A program made the position numbers and the translations under genes. Below, piece after piece: positions 10,992 to 22,965 of a stretch of DNA of 64,000 nt. Source of the stretch: Deroplatys truncata (Eukaryota > Arthropoda > Insecta > Mantodea > Mantidae); the NCBI GenBank assembly GCA_030765065.1, contig CM060981.1:228415152-228479151 (forward strand), in the 5' to 3' direction. Each line of letters starts with the position of its first letter. The first letter of the stretch is position 1. The notes below the pieces were generated by a model. It did no database searches, had not been told where the DNA came from, and saw nothing but the letters and a program-made list of their open reading frames with translations.

Positions 10992-12329
10992 GTGGATTTT
11001 ACTTGAACATGCATATGAGAAGAGATTAGATGTTAGAACGGTGGATTTCGCAGTGTGCGGCCAAGACCGCGTCTAATAAACCATCGGGAGCAAGGGATAA
11101 GACGAGAGAGCTCAAGACAGACGCAGCGGAATAGCTGAAGCTCCCATGTGGAGCATCCCCGGACGCCCCTTCGATGCCTCGCTTTCCAGATGGACAGATT
11201 GTTGCAGAAATTTCCATGCTAAGGAAGAAACACAAAATCCACCGCATTCGCTACACACAGATTATCGTACCAGGTCATGCAAACTTGAAAGGTGAAAGGT
11301 AATGTAATGAGAGGAAACGAGATACAGTAGGTGTACCGGCTGGAAGTGAAGCTATGCATTAATTTAAACCAGTTACAGATCTCATTATTTCGAACATTTT
11401 GTGACATTTTTTTCTATAACCATTTCCTGAAGAGATGTTTTAGGTTTTACGAGAACATGAAACAGACATTTTTGCAACGTTGCAGGGTTTCCTGGTCCAT
11501 GGTGGCGGTGGTGTAACTTGCACTTTCAAAACCATTTGGGCCCCACGTAAACAGGCTTCACTTTCGCTTTCGCAGTGGTGTGTGTCTCATGAGCATAAAC
11601 AAACAAATGTTTCGTGCCTGCTACCGCCTAATAATTGCATCTGAATCTTCCAATTACGCATCTTGCAACCTAAGCTCACAACGTACAAATATTTTTATTA
11701 GCTTGTTCAACATTAAACTTAAATACGACTTGCAATTTATACTGTTGTAATGTAATCAACCAAATCACCTTATTCGCATGTAAACACAGAACAACCATTA
11801 GGTCCTTATTGAACCTGAAGGCATTCCTTACATTTAACACTGTTCTAGTATAGGCCAATTGCATACCAGTTGCACCTGTTGTTTCGCCAAAACATTGCAT
11901 CACCCTTTCGTGGTGTTTGGATTAAGGGACATGTGGAAAACCAAATCGCTAATCACCCTTCAGATAAAGGAGAGGATGAGGTAGGTAGGTGTTTTGTTTA
12001 CGTCTGGAAGCCGGTTCATATCGCAATGTTGTCGAGTTCTATGTCCACATTATGTCTGCAAGAAGGTGTTTGGAATATCCTTTGTTATTAATTATTTAAA
12101 AAACCCCATACGGTGTCACATAGATACTACAAAACTATGTCAGAAATAGGTTACTTTACTCTTTTTGCAAGTAAAAAACTTATCTTCATACATTCTCATT
12201 GGATTAAACATCTAATTTGGAACAAAACCTATTTCTTTGTTCGAAAATAGCCGATCATAGAACAAAACGCCATTATACCCTTTTATTTGTAATACTTCTA
12301 TGAAGCACAAATTGGAAGGAAGTGTAATG
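10992..12329. other. Unassigned stretch
   Basis: Contains a slightly GC-richer segment (11030-11250) bracketed by 'cggtggattt' and 'aaatccaccg', a 10-bp inverted repeat that could be chance. Otherwise no recognised coding, repeat or RNA signal. Confidence 0.45.
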
Positions 12330-12480
12330 AGTTCTCATCCACCCGTATAATCCACACCACCATTCGCCTAACGACTTGGGAAAACCACGAAAAACTCAAG
12401 GTTAGGATACCGAAATCGAACCCGGTACCAGCAGAATGTGAGTCTATTGTCTTAGCCATCCCATTCGATTAGATATGAGA
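12330..12480 (-). mobile_element. SINE family S2, head and core only
   Basis: The minus strand reads an A-box-like 'ggatggctaagacaatag', the B box 'ccgggttcgatttcgg', and then the S2 core 'tttttcgtggttttccc' followed by 'gttaggcgaatg'. The 3' body seen in longer copies is absent, so this copy is truncated. Confidence 0.7.
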
Positions 12481-13439
12481 AGCTGTTTTCTTTCCATTTC
12501 TCCTGTTAACATCTGGAATTCCTTATTGGATACACTGTCATTAATCACCTTCTGCTGCATTTGCTAAAAGAAGTGGAATTCAGTTCTTTTTTCTTTAGTT
12601 TCCTCTTCACAGATTTTAAGACCATTCACTGCTATTTGTTGTACTTGACTGTGTATTTTTTATTATGACCGAAAATTCACAACACAGTACTTGAATCACA
12701 TTATTGGATCACTGGAACACATCGTTCCAGAAGAAACACACTCGGACACTATGGTTGGGAAATTACTTTCATGTCAACCTTTCAACATGACGCGTGCTGT
12801 TGCTTCCCCTACGCTCTTACAATGCTAACATCACTCTGTTCGTGTCAATAAATTTTACTTCCACTCAAGGATCACGTTGCCAAACATCACCAATTCTTTT
12901 TAAAATTAATACAGTATTGAAAACATGCATACATTTCGTTTCCCGGCTCGTAAACTCTGACAAAGAAGAGGTTATGCACCCAACTGACGCGCGATTTCAA
13001 TCATAAAGGAAGACCATGTTGATCCTCTAGGAATCATCGTTGTCATTTTTCAGTTTTTTGGAATTATTGCTAAGGAGGGTGAAGGAACAGCTTTACAGCA
13101 AAAGTTGCCGCAGCTATACTTCTGTCACTCTGTGATAGTAGAGTGAGGTAAATAGCAGGATTTTCTACCGGTGAACGAACGGTATTCTTCATTTCTCAGC
13201 TAAAAATAAATCTCCCTAAGAGGAAGCCGTAATCTAATAAAACATGCAACCACATCCGAACAATGGACCAACAAAGGAAGATAAACTCGATCCTTCAATA
13301 TTCATCTTCCTCAGCTTTTATAAAAAAAAATACTAAGCAGGCACAACAGAACAGAGATAAGGGAAGAGTAAGAAACAGCTTAAGGATACTATGATTTTGT
13401 TCAGCTTTCAATAATATGATCAGTTCAACTTTCACTGTG
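12481..13439. other. Unassigned stretch
   Basis: No recognised coding, repeat or RNA signal. Confidence 0.45.
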
Positions 13440-13845
13440 ACTTCATTTGTCTTCGCACTGCCATGAAGTCAAGCAGCCTCCTCTTCGCTCCACTTTATTC
13501 ATGGGGAGTCGAGCACGAGACCTTTCTAATCTCTCGCTCTGCGCACGTTCAAATACCGTCACAACTATACTCATGTCGCACACTTTAATTTTGATCAGAA
13601 ACGTAATCATTTCTCTTACTTACTGGCTCGCGAGAATGCTTGCTTATATAGTAGCTAGTTAGAGTTTCAGAACGTTCTACAGGCGGAGAAGAGGGAAACT
13701 TCTAGAAGATTGTAGTTATCTGTCGATACCGCTTTTGATGTTTACGCTGGGGGTAGAGCGCTACTGCGTCTATTTATCTCCATTTATCTACCCAACTGCC
13801 CGGGGCCAACCTCCAAATAAGCTTAGGCCGTAGGTGCGTGTGACA
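13440..13845 (-). mobile_element. LTR-like segment with Pol II signals
   Basis: On the minus strand it starts TGTCACACGCACC (at 13845), carries a TATA box (complement of 13645-13650) and an AATAAA (complement of 13494-13499) about 150 bp downstream. This promoter-then-polyadenylation layout over about 400 bp is typical of an LTR U3-R-U5. It is not clearly the same family as 16863-17324. I could not find a matching target duplication, and the 3' end is approximate. Confidence 0.4.
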
Positions 13846-14663
13846 ATACCCATCTGCGAAAGAAAGGCTAGTGTGCCTAGTTTCCTATAAAATTTTAATA
13901 TTTGCCTGCGTTAACGTGAAAAAATAAGAGAGGTCTATAAATCTTCAAATACTAATTAGCTGCAGAGGAGCAAAAGGGACGGAGGAGGGCTTGTGTTTGC
14001 ACTAAATGTTTTAAACAGTATTAATTCGGAAACAGCGTAATTTTAACGTTTTAACTTTTAAACCCTTTTCTCGGGCTTTCATCCTCGTCAAATTCTCATT
14101 TTTAATTGTGCCACACGATGACTTTTATTATAAATGAAAGAAATTTGTTTATATCTGCTTATAAATAACAGAATAAAAATGAGATGACATTTCATTAAAA
14201 TGTTTAGTTGTGGTATTATTGAAGGATACTACCCATTATTCAAAATTTAAGCAAAACATTAGGCCTCGTGCTTAACATTTATTTTCTCCCAAACTAATAG
14301 GATTATTTTAAAAATTAATCTCTACAATTTATTAAAATAGGATTTAATTTTAAAATATTAACTTTTTCCAAAGAGTAATTGCATCGTGTGGAGCAATTTT
14401 TCAAAACCGTGAAAAAATAAAAAAGGTAACACATGGGGAACTAATTGGAAATTATCATGAACTTTAGTGTACCTGTTAAAATCCGATTGTTGTATTAAAC
14501 TTTCAAGTGAGTCGAACTGAACTTGTGGATAGCTGGGTGAAAGTGGCAATGCCTGGAAATATTCATTCCAAAAAATACTGTTTTCCAATGGTTAGTGGAG
14601 TGATGTAAGTCTAGGATAAGATTCCTACTAGTGAAAAACACAGTGGATTGGTTTCCATACCCA
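13846..14663. other. Unassigned stretch
   Basis: AT-rich. No feature recognised. Confidence 0.45.
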
Positions 14664-16062
14664 GCCCCCTAATGCGGCTTCTGTGAATTCCTACAAATTT
14701 GTGGTTTGTAAGATTGCTGAAATGTAAATTCCTAAGCTTCATATGTAAATTCCAACAAATTTTGGTTTATAAGCATATTGAAATATAAATTCCTACAGTT
14801 TAATAATCGAATTCACAAATTTGTGGTTTGCAAGAATATTAAATCTAAATTCCTACAGTTTGATATGTGAATTCCTAGAAATTTGTGGTTTTTAAGAGTA
14901 TTGAAATGTGAATTCCTACAGTTTGATATGCGAATTCCTACAAATTTGTGGTTTGTAAGAATATTGTAATGTAAATTTCTACAGTTACATATGCGAATTC
15001 CTACAAATTTGTGGTTTGTAAGAATATTTTAATGTAAATTCCTACAATTTGATAAGCGAAATCCCAAATTTGTGGTTTGTAAGAATACAAAATGTAAATT
15101 CCCACAAATTTGTGGTTTGTAAGAGTATCAAAATGTAAATTCCTACAGTTTGATAAGTGATTTCCTACAATTACGTGGTCTGTAAAAATATTGAAAAGTA
15201 AATTCCTACAGCTTGATATGTGATTTCCTAGAAATAGCGGTTTGTAAGACTATTTAAATGTAAATTCCTATACTTTTGATATCTAATTCCTACAAATTTG
15301 TGGTTGTGAGAATATTGAAATTTAAATTCCTAAAGTTTAAGGGGTTTGTAGGAATACTGAAATGTAGATTCCTAAAGTTTAATATGTGAATTCCTACAAA
15401 TTTGTGGTTGTAAGAATATTGAAATGTAAATTCCTAAAGTTTAATATGTGAATTTCTACCAATTTGTGGTTTGTAAGAATACTGAAATGTAAATGCCTAC
15501 ATTAAGTATGTGAATTACTACAATTTTGTGATTTATAGGAATACTAAAAGGTAAATTCTTACAGTTTGATATGTGAATTCCTAAAAATTTGAGGTTGTAA
15601 GAATATTTAAATGTAAATTCCTACATTTAATATGTGAATTCCTACAAAGACGAATTTGTTCCTTCCGTTTAACACAGTGTGTAGAAAAAGAAGACCATAT
15701 ATATGTTGGAGAAAGTGCATCCTCGCTTGCATATGTGTCAACAAGAGCTTGGCGTACCTACTTCTTCAGATTGCCTTTTCTTAATGAAGATGTTACTGAA
15801 AATTGCAACTTCACATATCTTTTTAAACTGGTTTGACCAAGCCTGAATGCCTAGCAGTTTGAAATGTTATCATTTAATAACATAAAACAAAGATAGCATT
15901 TGTAAGCACATCAAGGTTACCCCGAATGCTTCAGGCTTCACCAACCTACATTTTAGGAACTGACATACTCCATTTCTCTGATATTATAGGAACTCACATA
16001 TCCCCATCAGATTTTCACTTGCTATAATTTTGTAGGAATTCACAGCGACCCTTCTAATGCAA
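14664..16062. mobile_element. Element with inverted ends carrying a 63-bp tandem array
   Basis: The left end 'ctaatgcggcttctgtgaat' (about 14669-14688) and the right end, whose complement reads 'attagaagggtcgctgtgaat' in two parts, match as inverted repeats and both run into 'tcctacaaa'. Between them lie the tandem array and about 380 bp of other sequence with a few isolated degenerate 'aggaact' half-units on the opposite strand. This suggests a non-autonomous transposon whose internal tandem repeats expanded. Confidence 0.55.
14680..15650 (+). repeat. 63-bp minisatellite array, about 15 units
   Basis: The unit contains 'gtaaattcctacagtttga', then 'gtgaattcctacaaatttgtgg', then 'tttgtaagaatattgaaat'. 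Each unit holds two related 'aattcctac' half-motifs. Units differ by 5-20% by eye and some are shortened, so the array is not freshly amplified. No open frame crosses it. Confidence 0.9.
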
Positions 16063-16862
16063 CGTAGGTTATAGCATAATTGTGTCGCAAACCATTCTAT
16101 TCCACACTCGGCGTGTGTTAATAACGTATCGAGACAGAAGTTGCTTCCTATCGGAGGTTATCTCTCATGCACAATTCATTACAGTCCCCGCCCATGTTCA
16201 TAAATGGGCTTTGGGGTTTTAGGATCGTTTCAGTAACGCCAACTAACTACTTCCCCGCTTTAATAGAAATACTTCCCTAAGTAGTAGTAACAGAGGAACA
16301 TCCTAAGCATTTACAATCTTCCGAAACAGAGTACATTTCGCCAAGTAAACTCCTGGCTTGCGTCTCTCTCAAGCTTGCTTTGTGGTTTCTAAATCAACGG
16401 ATTAGGAAGTTTAGACATATAAAGTCTTGATGGAGTGCATTTGTCTGCAGTTCCTACGTTATCCTTGCTACCAAAGGATTAAATCGCTGTTAGCGTTAAG
16501 CAAGCAAGTAGTTTCTCTGCCCGTTGATTCTATCAAATTGCTAGGGCACCCCTTTGTTGCAAATACCTTTAGCAGATACTCTCTTAACCAGTAAATTACT
16601 TAGTATGCTCAAAGAAGAAGCAATAAATGTTATATTATCAATATTAAGGATTAACTGTTTTTCCTGTAAACATATTTTCTCTGTTTTATATACGAAAAGC
16701 TCGAATTTAATTCTTCTTTCCTTTTCAGTTTTTCAGATACCCTATGTAAAAGCCCCAAAAATATCCCTTATGCAACCTAAAGTCTATCCATTAAACTAAA
16801 ATGAAATACTGCCTCTTTGCAATTTTTACACATTTCCGTGATTTGAATATTAGAAAAATAGA
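16063..16862. other. Unassigned stretch
   Basis: No recognised feature. Confidence 0.45.
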
Positions 16863-17324
16863 CATATATTGCAACACATGAGATATAGATGTTAAAAACA
16901 CTTTGTCACTTAGGTGCTCAGCGTAGCACACACTTTATACTTTTGAGACACATTCAGAAATGAACACAACTGATCCGTCGAATCGAATCACAACTGAACT
17001 ACACTCGGCACTGTCCGAACGTTTTAACTTCACAACGACATTTAACTTAACTGACTGAACTGAACTCACTGGGAAGAGGAGCCTCTTATTATGGCCTCGC
17101 ATACAAAGCGGAACTTTCTAGAAGGGGAATCTACTTGAAACAGCCAAAAGGAATCCCGTGAAGCGTAAAACGGCATATAATGGGCTAGTGTTCTGTATGG
17201 CTATTGTTCTGAAGGGGACGACCATTAGCCTCACTCGCGACCAGGTAGATAAGTTGGGAGGCGCTCGCACTGCCGATCCATAGGTAAGTTCGCACGCGCG
17301 GTCACAATATTTAAAGCATATACA
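16863..17324 (-). mobile_element. LTR (family L1), probably solo
   Basis: On the minus strand it begins TGTATATGC and aligns along its length with 32344-32754. Shared blocks are 'gaccgcgcg', 'ccttcagaacaatagcc', 'gttccgcttt', the 17-base 'acggatcagttgtgttc' (complement of 16961-16978) and 'cgctgagcac'. No coding region flanks it. The ends are approximate and no clean target duplication is visible. Confidence 0.6.
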
Positions 17325-17619
17325 ATACATTCATTAAACGTATTGTATTCACAGACTTTCTCCATTCCTCTACAAACTACCGGAAATCTTATTTGTATAC
17401 CTTAATCGTGATAAATTTTCATTAAGAATTGCATATTTCATGTAGGTATAAGGATACAGTAGGCTAAAACGATAGTCGAATTTTAGAAAGCGGATCGCTT
17501 TGAACTTCCATGCTCCTTATATGACCGTGAGAAAGAACGAATAGCGACTTACCACTTGAGAAAAAGTGTAATTATTTGAAAAACTAGACTGAAATTGTTA
17601 TAAAAAAGGCCTTAAAAAG

Positions 17620-17935
17620 ATTTATGTGACATAAATTGAAGCTTTAATGAAATGTATTTTTGATAGTAAGATTCTGTCTATTTCTTACGGTTTACGAATC
17701 ATACAAGTCATTCAGAATTAAGAGGACTTCAGAAGCTGTTCGTGGAAAACTTAAGATGTATACTTTATTTGTCTTTCAAATATCTTAAACATATAGTATT
17801 TTAATCAAAATTATTAGATCGTCAAGCTTGGTGTTTAATCGAATTTTTGCTTTTTTGTTTTTCTACATTTCTGGTGAAATTTTGGTATCGAGTTTTTGAG
17901 TGGAATGCCATAGTTACCATACGTAAAAGAGAAAA
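17620..17935 (-). mobile_element. H-element, 5' half, diverged
   Basis: Reverse-strand match running from the middle of the element to 'aaaagagaaaatg' near the normal start. The GT-tract region has been deleted. Confidence 0.65.
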
Positions 17936-18834
17936 TGAAAATAGATAAGTATCTTTTACATTAACTGCAACTATTTAAAGAAAAATGTTTTATGTGATTG
18001 CATTACCTGATTTATAGGAGGAAAATGAAGAGTTAGTAAAAACCTCTAATAATTTTACTAGATTTTGTTAGGAAAGTACTTACTCAATCTTTAAAATTTT
18101 AGACATACCAACAAGCAAAGTATAAGTAGGAAATTATATGTAGAACACCTCGCCGCCTACGCGTTGTAAACTTACATAATGTTAGAAATAAAGCTTTAAG
18201 GACAAATATTTTGCGGATTTCTCGTTTATCATCAAATGAATATATACTCTTACGATTTTTAGATGTTGTACCAATGTAAACTTCAGACTAATAACAAGCT
18301 AATACAGTTATAGAAATCTTTTTTTAATGGTTTATTTTAAGCAGCTTGGCCACATAAGCCTTAATGCGACAGACATTAATTTCGTGCGTAAATGTATTAT
18401 ACAAAAATAATTCTTGTTTTCAATACACAGAAACATACAAATAATACAACATAATGATTCTTACCGTGTTACGAGGATGTAAATAAATTCCAGGAACAAA
18501 CGACTGGGACTGTCCAGATCCAGGATTTCCTAAAGGCGGGGGACCTAAGCTCTTCCTATGTCTTACGTTTTTGCTTTGTGGTATCACATAATTTGTATAT
18601 TTTACTTCCCTAGTGATCAAATTTCACAGGTTTATTTTAAGGAAAGTGATTGTATAGTAAACGCTAGTTAAGGTGTAATATATAATTATTTCACCTCTAA
18701 TTCTTGTTTGAATGCGTCTACCATTTTTTCCTTAAACAATCTCAATATCATTTGAGGTAGTGAAAATGTTACCTATTTCCATGAAGTACTAGGAGCACAT
18801 ATCCTTATTTGATCATCTGCAGATCCCTTTTATT
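17936..18834. other. Unassigned stretch
   Basis: No recognised coding or repeat signal. Confidence 0.45.
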
Positions 18835-19112
18835 ACTTTCTCTACTACGTAAAGTAAGTAGGCGAAGTACTGTGTTTCATCTTCCAAGGATGTGACACAA
18901 AGATCTTCACCTACCCCAGATTAGCTTTAAAGTAACTTTTTCAAATATAATGATTTCCTCAAAAATGGCTAACGATTTTGATTAAAATAGTATATGTTTA
19001 AGATATTTTTATGGCAAATTAAATGTATATATTGAATTTTCTGGGAATGTCCCCGAACGTCCTCTTCATTCTGAATGACTCGCATAATTGGCAAACCACA
19101 AGAGATGGACAA
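18835..19112 (+). mobile_element. H-element, subtype a, 5' part, interrupted by DD41D element
   Basis: Begins ACTTTCTCTACTACGTAAAG. An internal deletion removes the 'aaaattcg' and GT-tract regions. It is cut at 'gagatggacaaaa', where the consensus would continue 'ttttactacac'. The consensus resumes after the transposon at about 20391. Confidence 0.75.
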
Positions 19113-20377
19113 AACAAGAGTGTCCTATCTTTGAATTTAAATAAAACACGTTCTATAAATGATAGAGGTTTATTTCTTTCCTTATTTTGGAACGTAATGT
19201 CATTACATGTGGAAGAGAACATCAGTTAAGTGACCGCCGCGACTTCGTTGGGTTACGCGTATACGGTTGAGCCAATTTTCAATGACAGAAGAACGTAAAT
19301 TCGGTACAACTTCACGAATAACACGCGTGATGTTATTCATAAGATCATTTACTGTTTCTGGCTTGTAGACATAAGCTCGAGATTTAACATAACCCCACAA
19401 GAAGTAATCCAACGGCGTTAAATCACATGACCTCGGGGGCCAGTTAACATCACCACCACGGGAAATGATGAAACCTCTGAAATCCTCCTTCAAAAGAACG
19501 ATTGTTTCGAGAGTACTATGACATGTGGAACCATCTTGCTGGAACCTGATGTTTCTGAGCTCCATACCATCCAATTGAGGCCAAAAATAGTCCCTTATAA
19601 GAGCTCGGTATCTTTCTCCATTGACAGAGCTTCATCTTCATCTTGGAAAAAATATGGACCAATGATTCCACCATACCAAAATCCACACCACACAGTAACC
19701 TTTTGGGAATGAAGTGGTCCATCTTGAATCTGTATTGGATTGTGATTACTCCAACATCGGAAATTTTTCTTTTTAATACAACCATTCATCCAAAAATGGG
19801 CTTCGTCGCTGAAGATGATTTTTCGACAAAAATCCAGGTCAGCTTCAATTGCTCCATAGCACAGTCAGCGACTACACGGCGCAACCTATGGTCATTGGGC
19901 TTTAGCTCTTGAGCTAGCACTATTTTGTAAGCGTGAAACGTCAAGTCCAGATGTAGAATTCGCCAAGTTGTGGTCGGCGAAAGCCCCAGTTCTTGCGCTC
20001 AACGAGCAATTGATTTGTATCCGTTCTCGCGTACACTCTCACGAACGGCGCCTATGTTTTCGTGGAGCGCTTACATCGATTACATACAGGCGTTCTTTGA
20101 TCGCTGACAGAACCATTTCTTTCAAATTTATCGATCAAACGCCGAATTGTTCTCTCGCAGGGACGATTATGCATAGCGTAAACTTCACACAATACACGGA
20201 AGGTTTGGCGAACAGATGATCCATTTTGATAATAAATTTCACAATTTGTACGCGATTCTGAATACTGTAACGTTTCGTGGCTATTTGCCAATAACAACTG
20301 TAACCACATGAAAAAAATGACTGCTGTAACTCAATAAAAACGGCAGCTATCACATGTTAAAATAGGACACTCTTGTT
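19113..20377 (-). mobile_element. Tc1/mariner-superfamily element, DD41D (rosa-like)
   Basis: The terminal inverted repeats AACAAGAGTGTCCTAT (19113-19128) and its complement (20362-20377) match over 16 bp. The size, about 1.27 kb, is normal for the superfamily. It sits inside an H-element, so it arrived later. A TA duplication is not evident at these ends, so the true ends may extend a few bases further. Confidence 0.8.
19203..20336 (-). pseudogene. DD41D transposase, frameshifted
   Basis: An N-terminal HTH (20309-20052) includes 'CERTIRRLIDKFERNGSVSD'. The first catalytic Asp lies in 'IIFSDEAHFW' (near 19815). 'KVTVWCGFWYGGIIGPYFF' follows (near 19715-19660). The second Asp is in RFQQDGSTCHS (19550s) and the third in DLTPLDYFLWG, with 41 residues between them, giving the DD41D spacing known from rosa-type elements. 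All three catalytic acids survive, but at least two frameshifts split the gene. It would catalyse excision and integration if intact. Confidence 0.85.
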
Positions 20378-20390
20378 GAAAGACCCTTTA

Positions 20391-20521
20391 ATTAAAACAC
20401 ACAATTTATGACACATGTATTCTTTTGTTGAGTGAACCATTTCTGAAATATTTCTTGTCATTTTCAAACACTTATACTTTAGGAATTACTTATACTTTTG
20501 GAATTCGTTATTTGTTTTTTT
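20391..20521 (+). mobile_element. H-element continuation, cut by next copy
   Basis: Continues the copy begun at 18835: 'acacacaatttatga', 'ttttgttgagtgaacc', 'cttatact', 'aattcgttattt'. It stops in a T run where the copy at 20522 starts. Confidence 0.65.
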
Positions 20522-21314
20522 ACTGCTTTCTCTATTGCATAATATTATATATTATAGTAAGCAGGAGAAGTACTGCATTTCATCCAAAAATTCGACATCA
20601 AGATTTCATCGAAATATATGTATTTCGGTACCCTGAATCTAAATAAACATTTTTGGAAACATATCCGTGTGTGTTTGTCAGCCAGTCTGAGAGTCTGTGA
20701 ACAACATAACTCAAAAACGAAAAGTCGGATAAATACCAAACTTGGTACTTGAGTTTACTATCTTCCAAGGATGGAATATGACGACTTTCAAGAAAATCAC
20801 ACCACCCCAGACTACCCTTTACATAGAAAATTTTTCGAAAATTTTTATTTTTTAAACAGCTGTATTTTTATTAAAGTATCGTATGTTTAAGATAGTTTCA
20901 TGGCACATGAAATGTATATCTTGAATTTTCTGGGAATTTCTCGAAAAGCCTTCTTTGTTCTAAATTACTTTCGATAACTGGTAAACGTAAGAGACAAAAA
21001 ACATTTACTACACAAAAAATGTAGATCTCATTAAAATACACAATTTATGTCATACCCTTTCCGAGATATTTTTGTTATTTGCTTAAATTTTCCAATACTT
21101 ATACTTTTTCTCAAATGCTCCACATAGCAACCAGCTCTTAAAAGATTTGACTATCGCTTTAAGCCTACCATATTCCCCTTTCACCTACAAGAAAATTGGC
21201 AATAAGACAGTGCAAATGTTTATCTCGATTAATATGAAGTAGATGGAGAATAAGCGTTTGCAAAAATAGTTTGTACAACAGCAGAGAAAGTTATGTGAAT
21301 GCAACACATCAGAA
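20522..21314 (+). mobile_element. H-element, subtype a, near full length
   Basis: The start is altered (actgctttctctattgc) with a 10-bp AT expansion in the terminal palindrome. The end has 'gcagagaaagttatgtgaat' and then 'gcaacacatcaga' before a T run. The GT tract is unexpanded. Confidence 0.8.
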
Positions 21315-21816
21315 TTTTTTTTATAGTTATTATGACAATGCCACTAGAAGAAGCCTTATCTGCAGGATTTTGACGTGTTTTCTCTTCTGCTTCATTTTTT
21401 TTTGGTTTTTAAAGAAATGAGTAAAAATTAAGACTAAAAACCTTTTCGGTTTAGCAATGCATAGAAAATAGTAAACTTTAAGCTAATATTTCAAGTATTA
21501 CTTGTAAGTAAAACTACTTTAGAAACAGAATCACTGTTAGTGTTAATGCACCACGATTCGAAGCTCGTGAAATTGTTGTCAAGCAGTGGAATCATAAGGT
21601 CGCTGAGGTAAACGGCACATGGCGACATGTAGCCAATTGTTGCCGGTCTTCCAGTCACTGCTAGGACGAGTCGAATGTTACTTTTAGCAAGTGTACGGTT
21701 ATCCATAGCGAACACTTTAGTGACATACACATTTAGGGCAGAAATAAAACTGCTAGGTGTAACTTCATTAAGCAAACAAAAAAAGTTTGTAAACTTAAAT
21801 ACTATGTAACTAAGGT
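21315..21816. other. Unassigned stretch upstream of RNase H remnant
   Basis: One minus-strand frame of 128 codons (21491-21877) overlaps the RNase H remnant below and shows no recognised motif. The plus strand might be decayed LINE sequence. Confidence 0.35.
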
Positions 21817-21963
21817 GGGGGTCATAGTGGAATAGAGGGAAATGAAAAAGCTGATGAACTTGCAAGACTTGGAACATCTCGATGTTTAGTAAGAGAGTCT
21901 ATTAAGAACTGGTCTAAAAATCTTAAAACATGGCTTAAGACTTCAGGGGAAAAAACATGGTAA
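21817..21963 (+). pseudogene. RNase H C-terminal fragment of a non-LTR retrotransposon
   Basis: The plus frame reads GGHSGIEGNEKADELARLG and stops at 21961-21963. This is the C-terminal RNase H signature (G-H-x-G-I-x-G-N-E-x-A-D-x-L-A) found in LINEs of the I/Jockey/R1 type; its His and Asp belong to the RNase H active site. Only 48 codons are open. The repeat at 22153 follows. Confidence 0.8.
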
Positions 21964-22152
21964 ATTATTTATTAGAAAACCATGTAAGAGAAGAAGCCTT
22001 GGCTAACAGTAGATGCATTGCTTTGGGAAAATGTTTTTTTAGAACCAGAAGAATTTGAAACCACTTGTATTCCTTGGTAAATAGTGCAGACATAAGTGAA
22101 TTGCTTTCAAACGATACAGATAGTACAATAAGCCCAAGGCTGAAGTGTGTCC

Positions 22153-22965
22153 TTGAGGCAGTATTTTTAACATTTAAATTATATCAGTGTGATTATATAA
22201 TAAAAAATAAAATAACAGCCCGCATTACAGCAACATGTATATAAATAATATATATAGTGTATGTAACAGTAACTGTATTAATGTTTATATTATTATGTAC
22301 ATGTATAATAATGTTGTGTGAAAGTATTACGTAATTTAACAATGTAGGAGCTGTGAGAATATAAGCCGAAAGTTGCTAACAATGAGGTAATAATGAGGTA
22401 ACCATATAGAGGTATATAATAATATATTTAAAATATGTTTAATAAATAGCCAATCAACAACTAGAAACAGCTTAAGTTAAATAAAAGTATTCTATTGGAG
22501 TAGTATTAGCCAATCAGAGACTTGAAATAGAGAAATTTACAAATTTAAGCGGTAAACGCCAAACGCTAGGAGATAGCGTACCCAACGCAGGAAAGCAGCG
22601 TTCCCGAGAGGTTCGATACGTATTCAGTGAGAGATATAAAATTCATTACGGCGTGAATAATATAAAGTTTACATATTAAAAAGTGCAATTAATAAATAAT
22701 CTCACAGCTCTGCAGTATGATATATCAGTGAAGTGTTATTTAATCGTGTGAAGATTAATACGAAGCTAAATACCATTTTAATTTGTGTAAACCTTCATTT
22801 TTTACAAATACCACCCCTGCTAAGAAATACGTGTTTCTGCAAATTACTACTGACCAGCCGAGGCATACAAATATATTTAATAAACATTAAAATTACAAGA
22901 TGATTTTTAAACGTTGGGGCGAAGGCTTGCGGTAAGTTTGTATCGTACGTGGGGCGAACACTCCA
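22153..22965 (+). repeat. Unclassified dispersed repeat, copy 2
   Basis: Same family as 7620-8450. Here it lies about 190 bp after the RNase H stop, which favours a LINE 3' region. A CCAAT sequence (about 22512) and a 'ttggggcgaaggc' stretch near the end leave an LTR-plus-leader reading open. Confidence 0.6.

Noticed and set aside
11038..11248. Small TIR element bounded by CGGTGGATTT
   Set aside because: The inverted repeat is only 10 bp with no target duplication; likely chance.
14680..15650. Possible CRISPR-like array
   Set aside because: Units are head-to-tail 63-bp repeats with no unique spacers, in eukaryotic sequence. It is a minisatellite.
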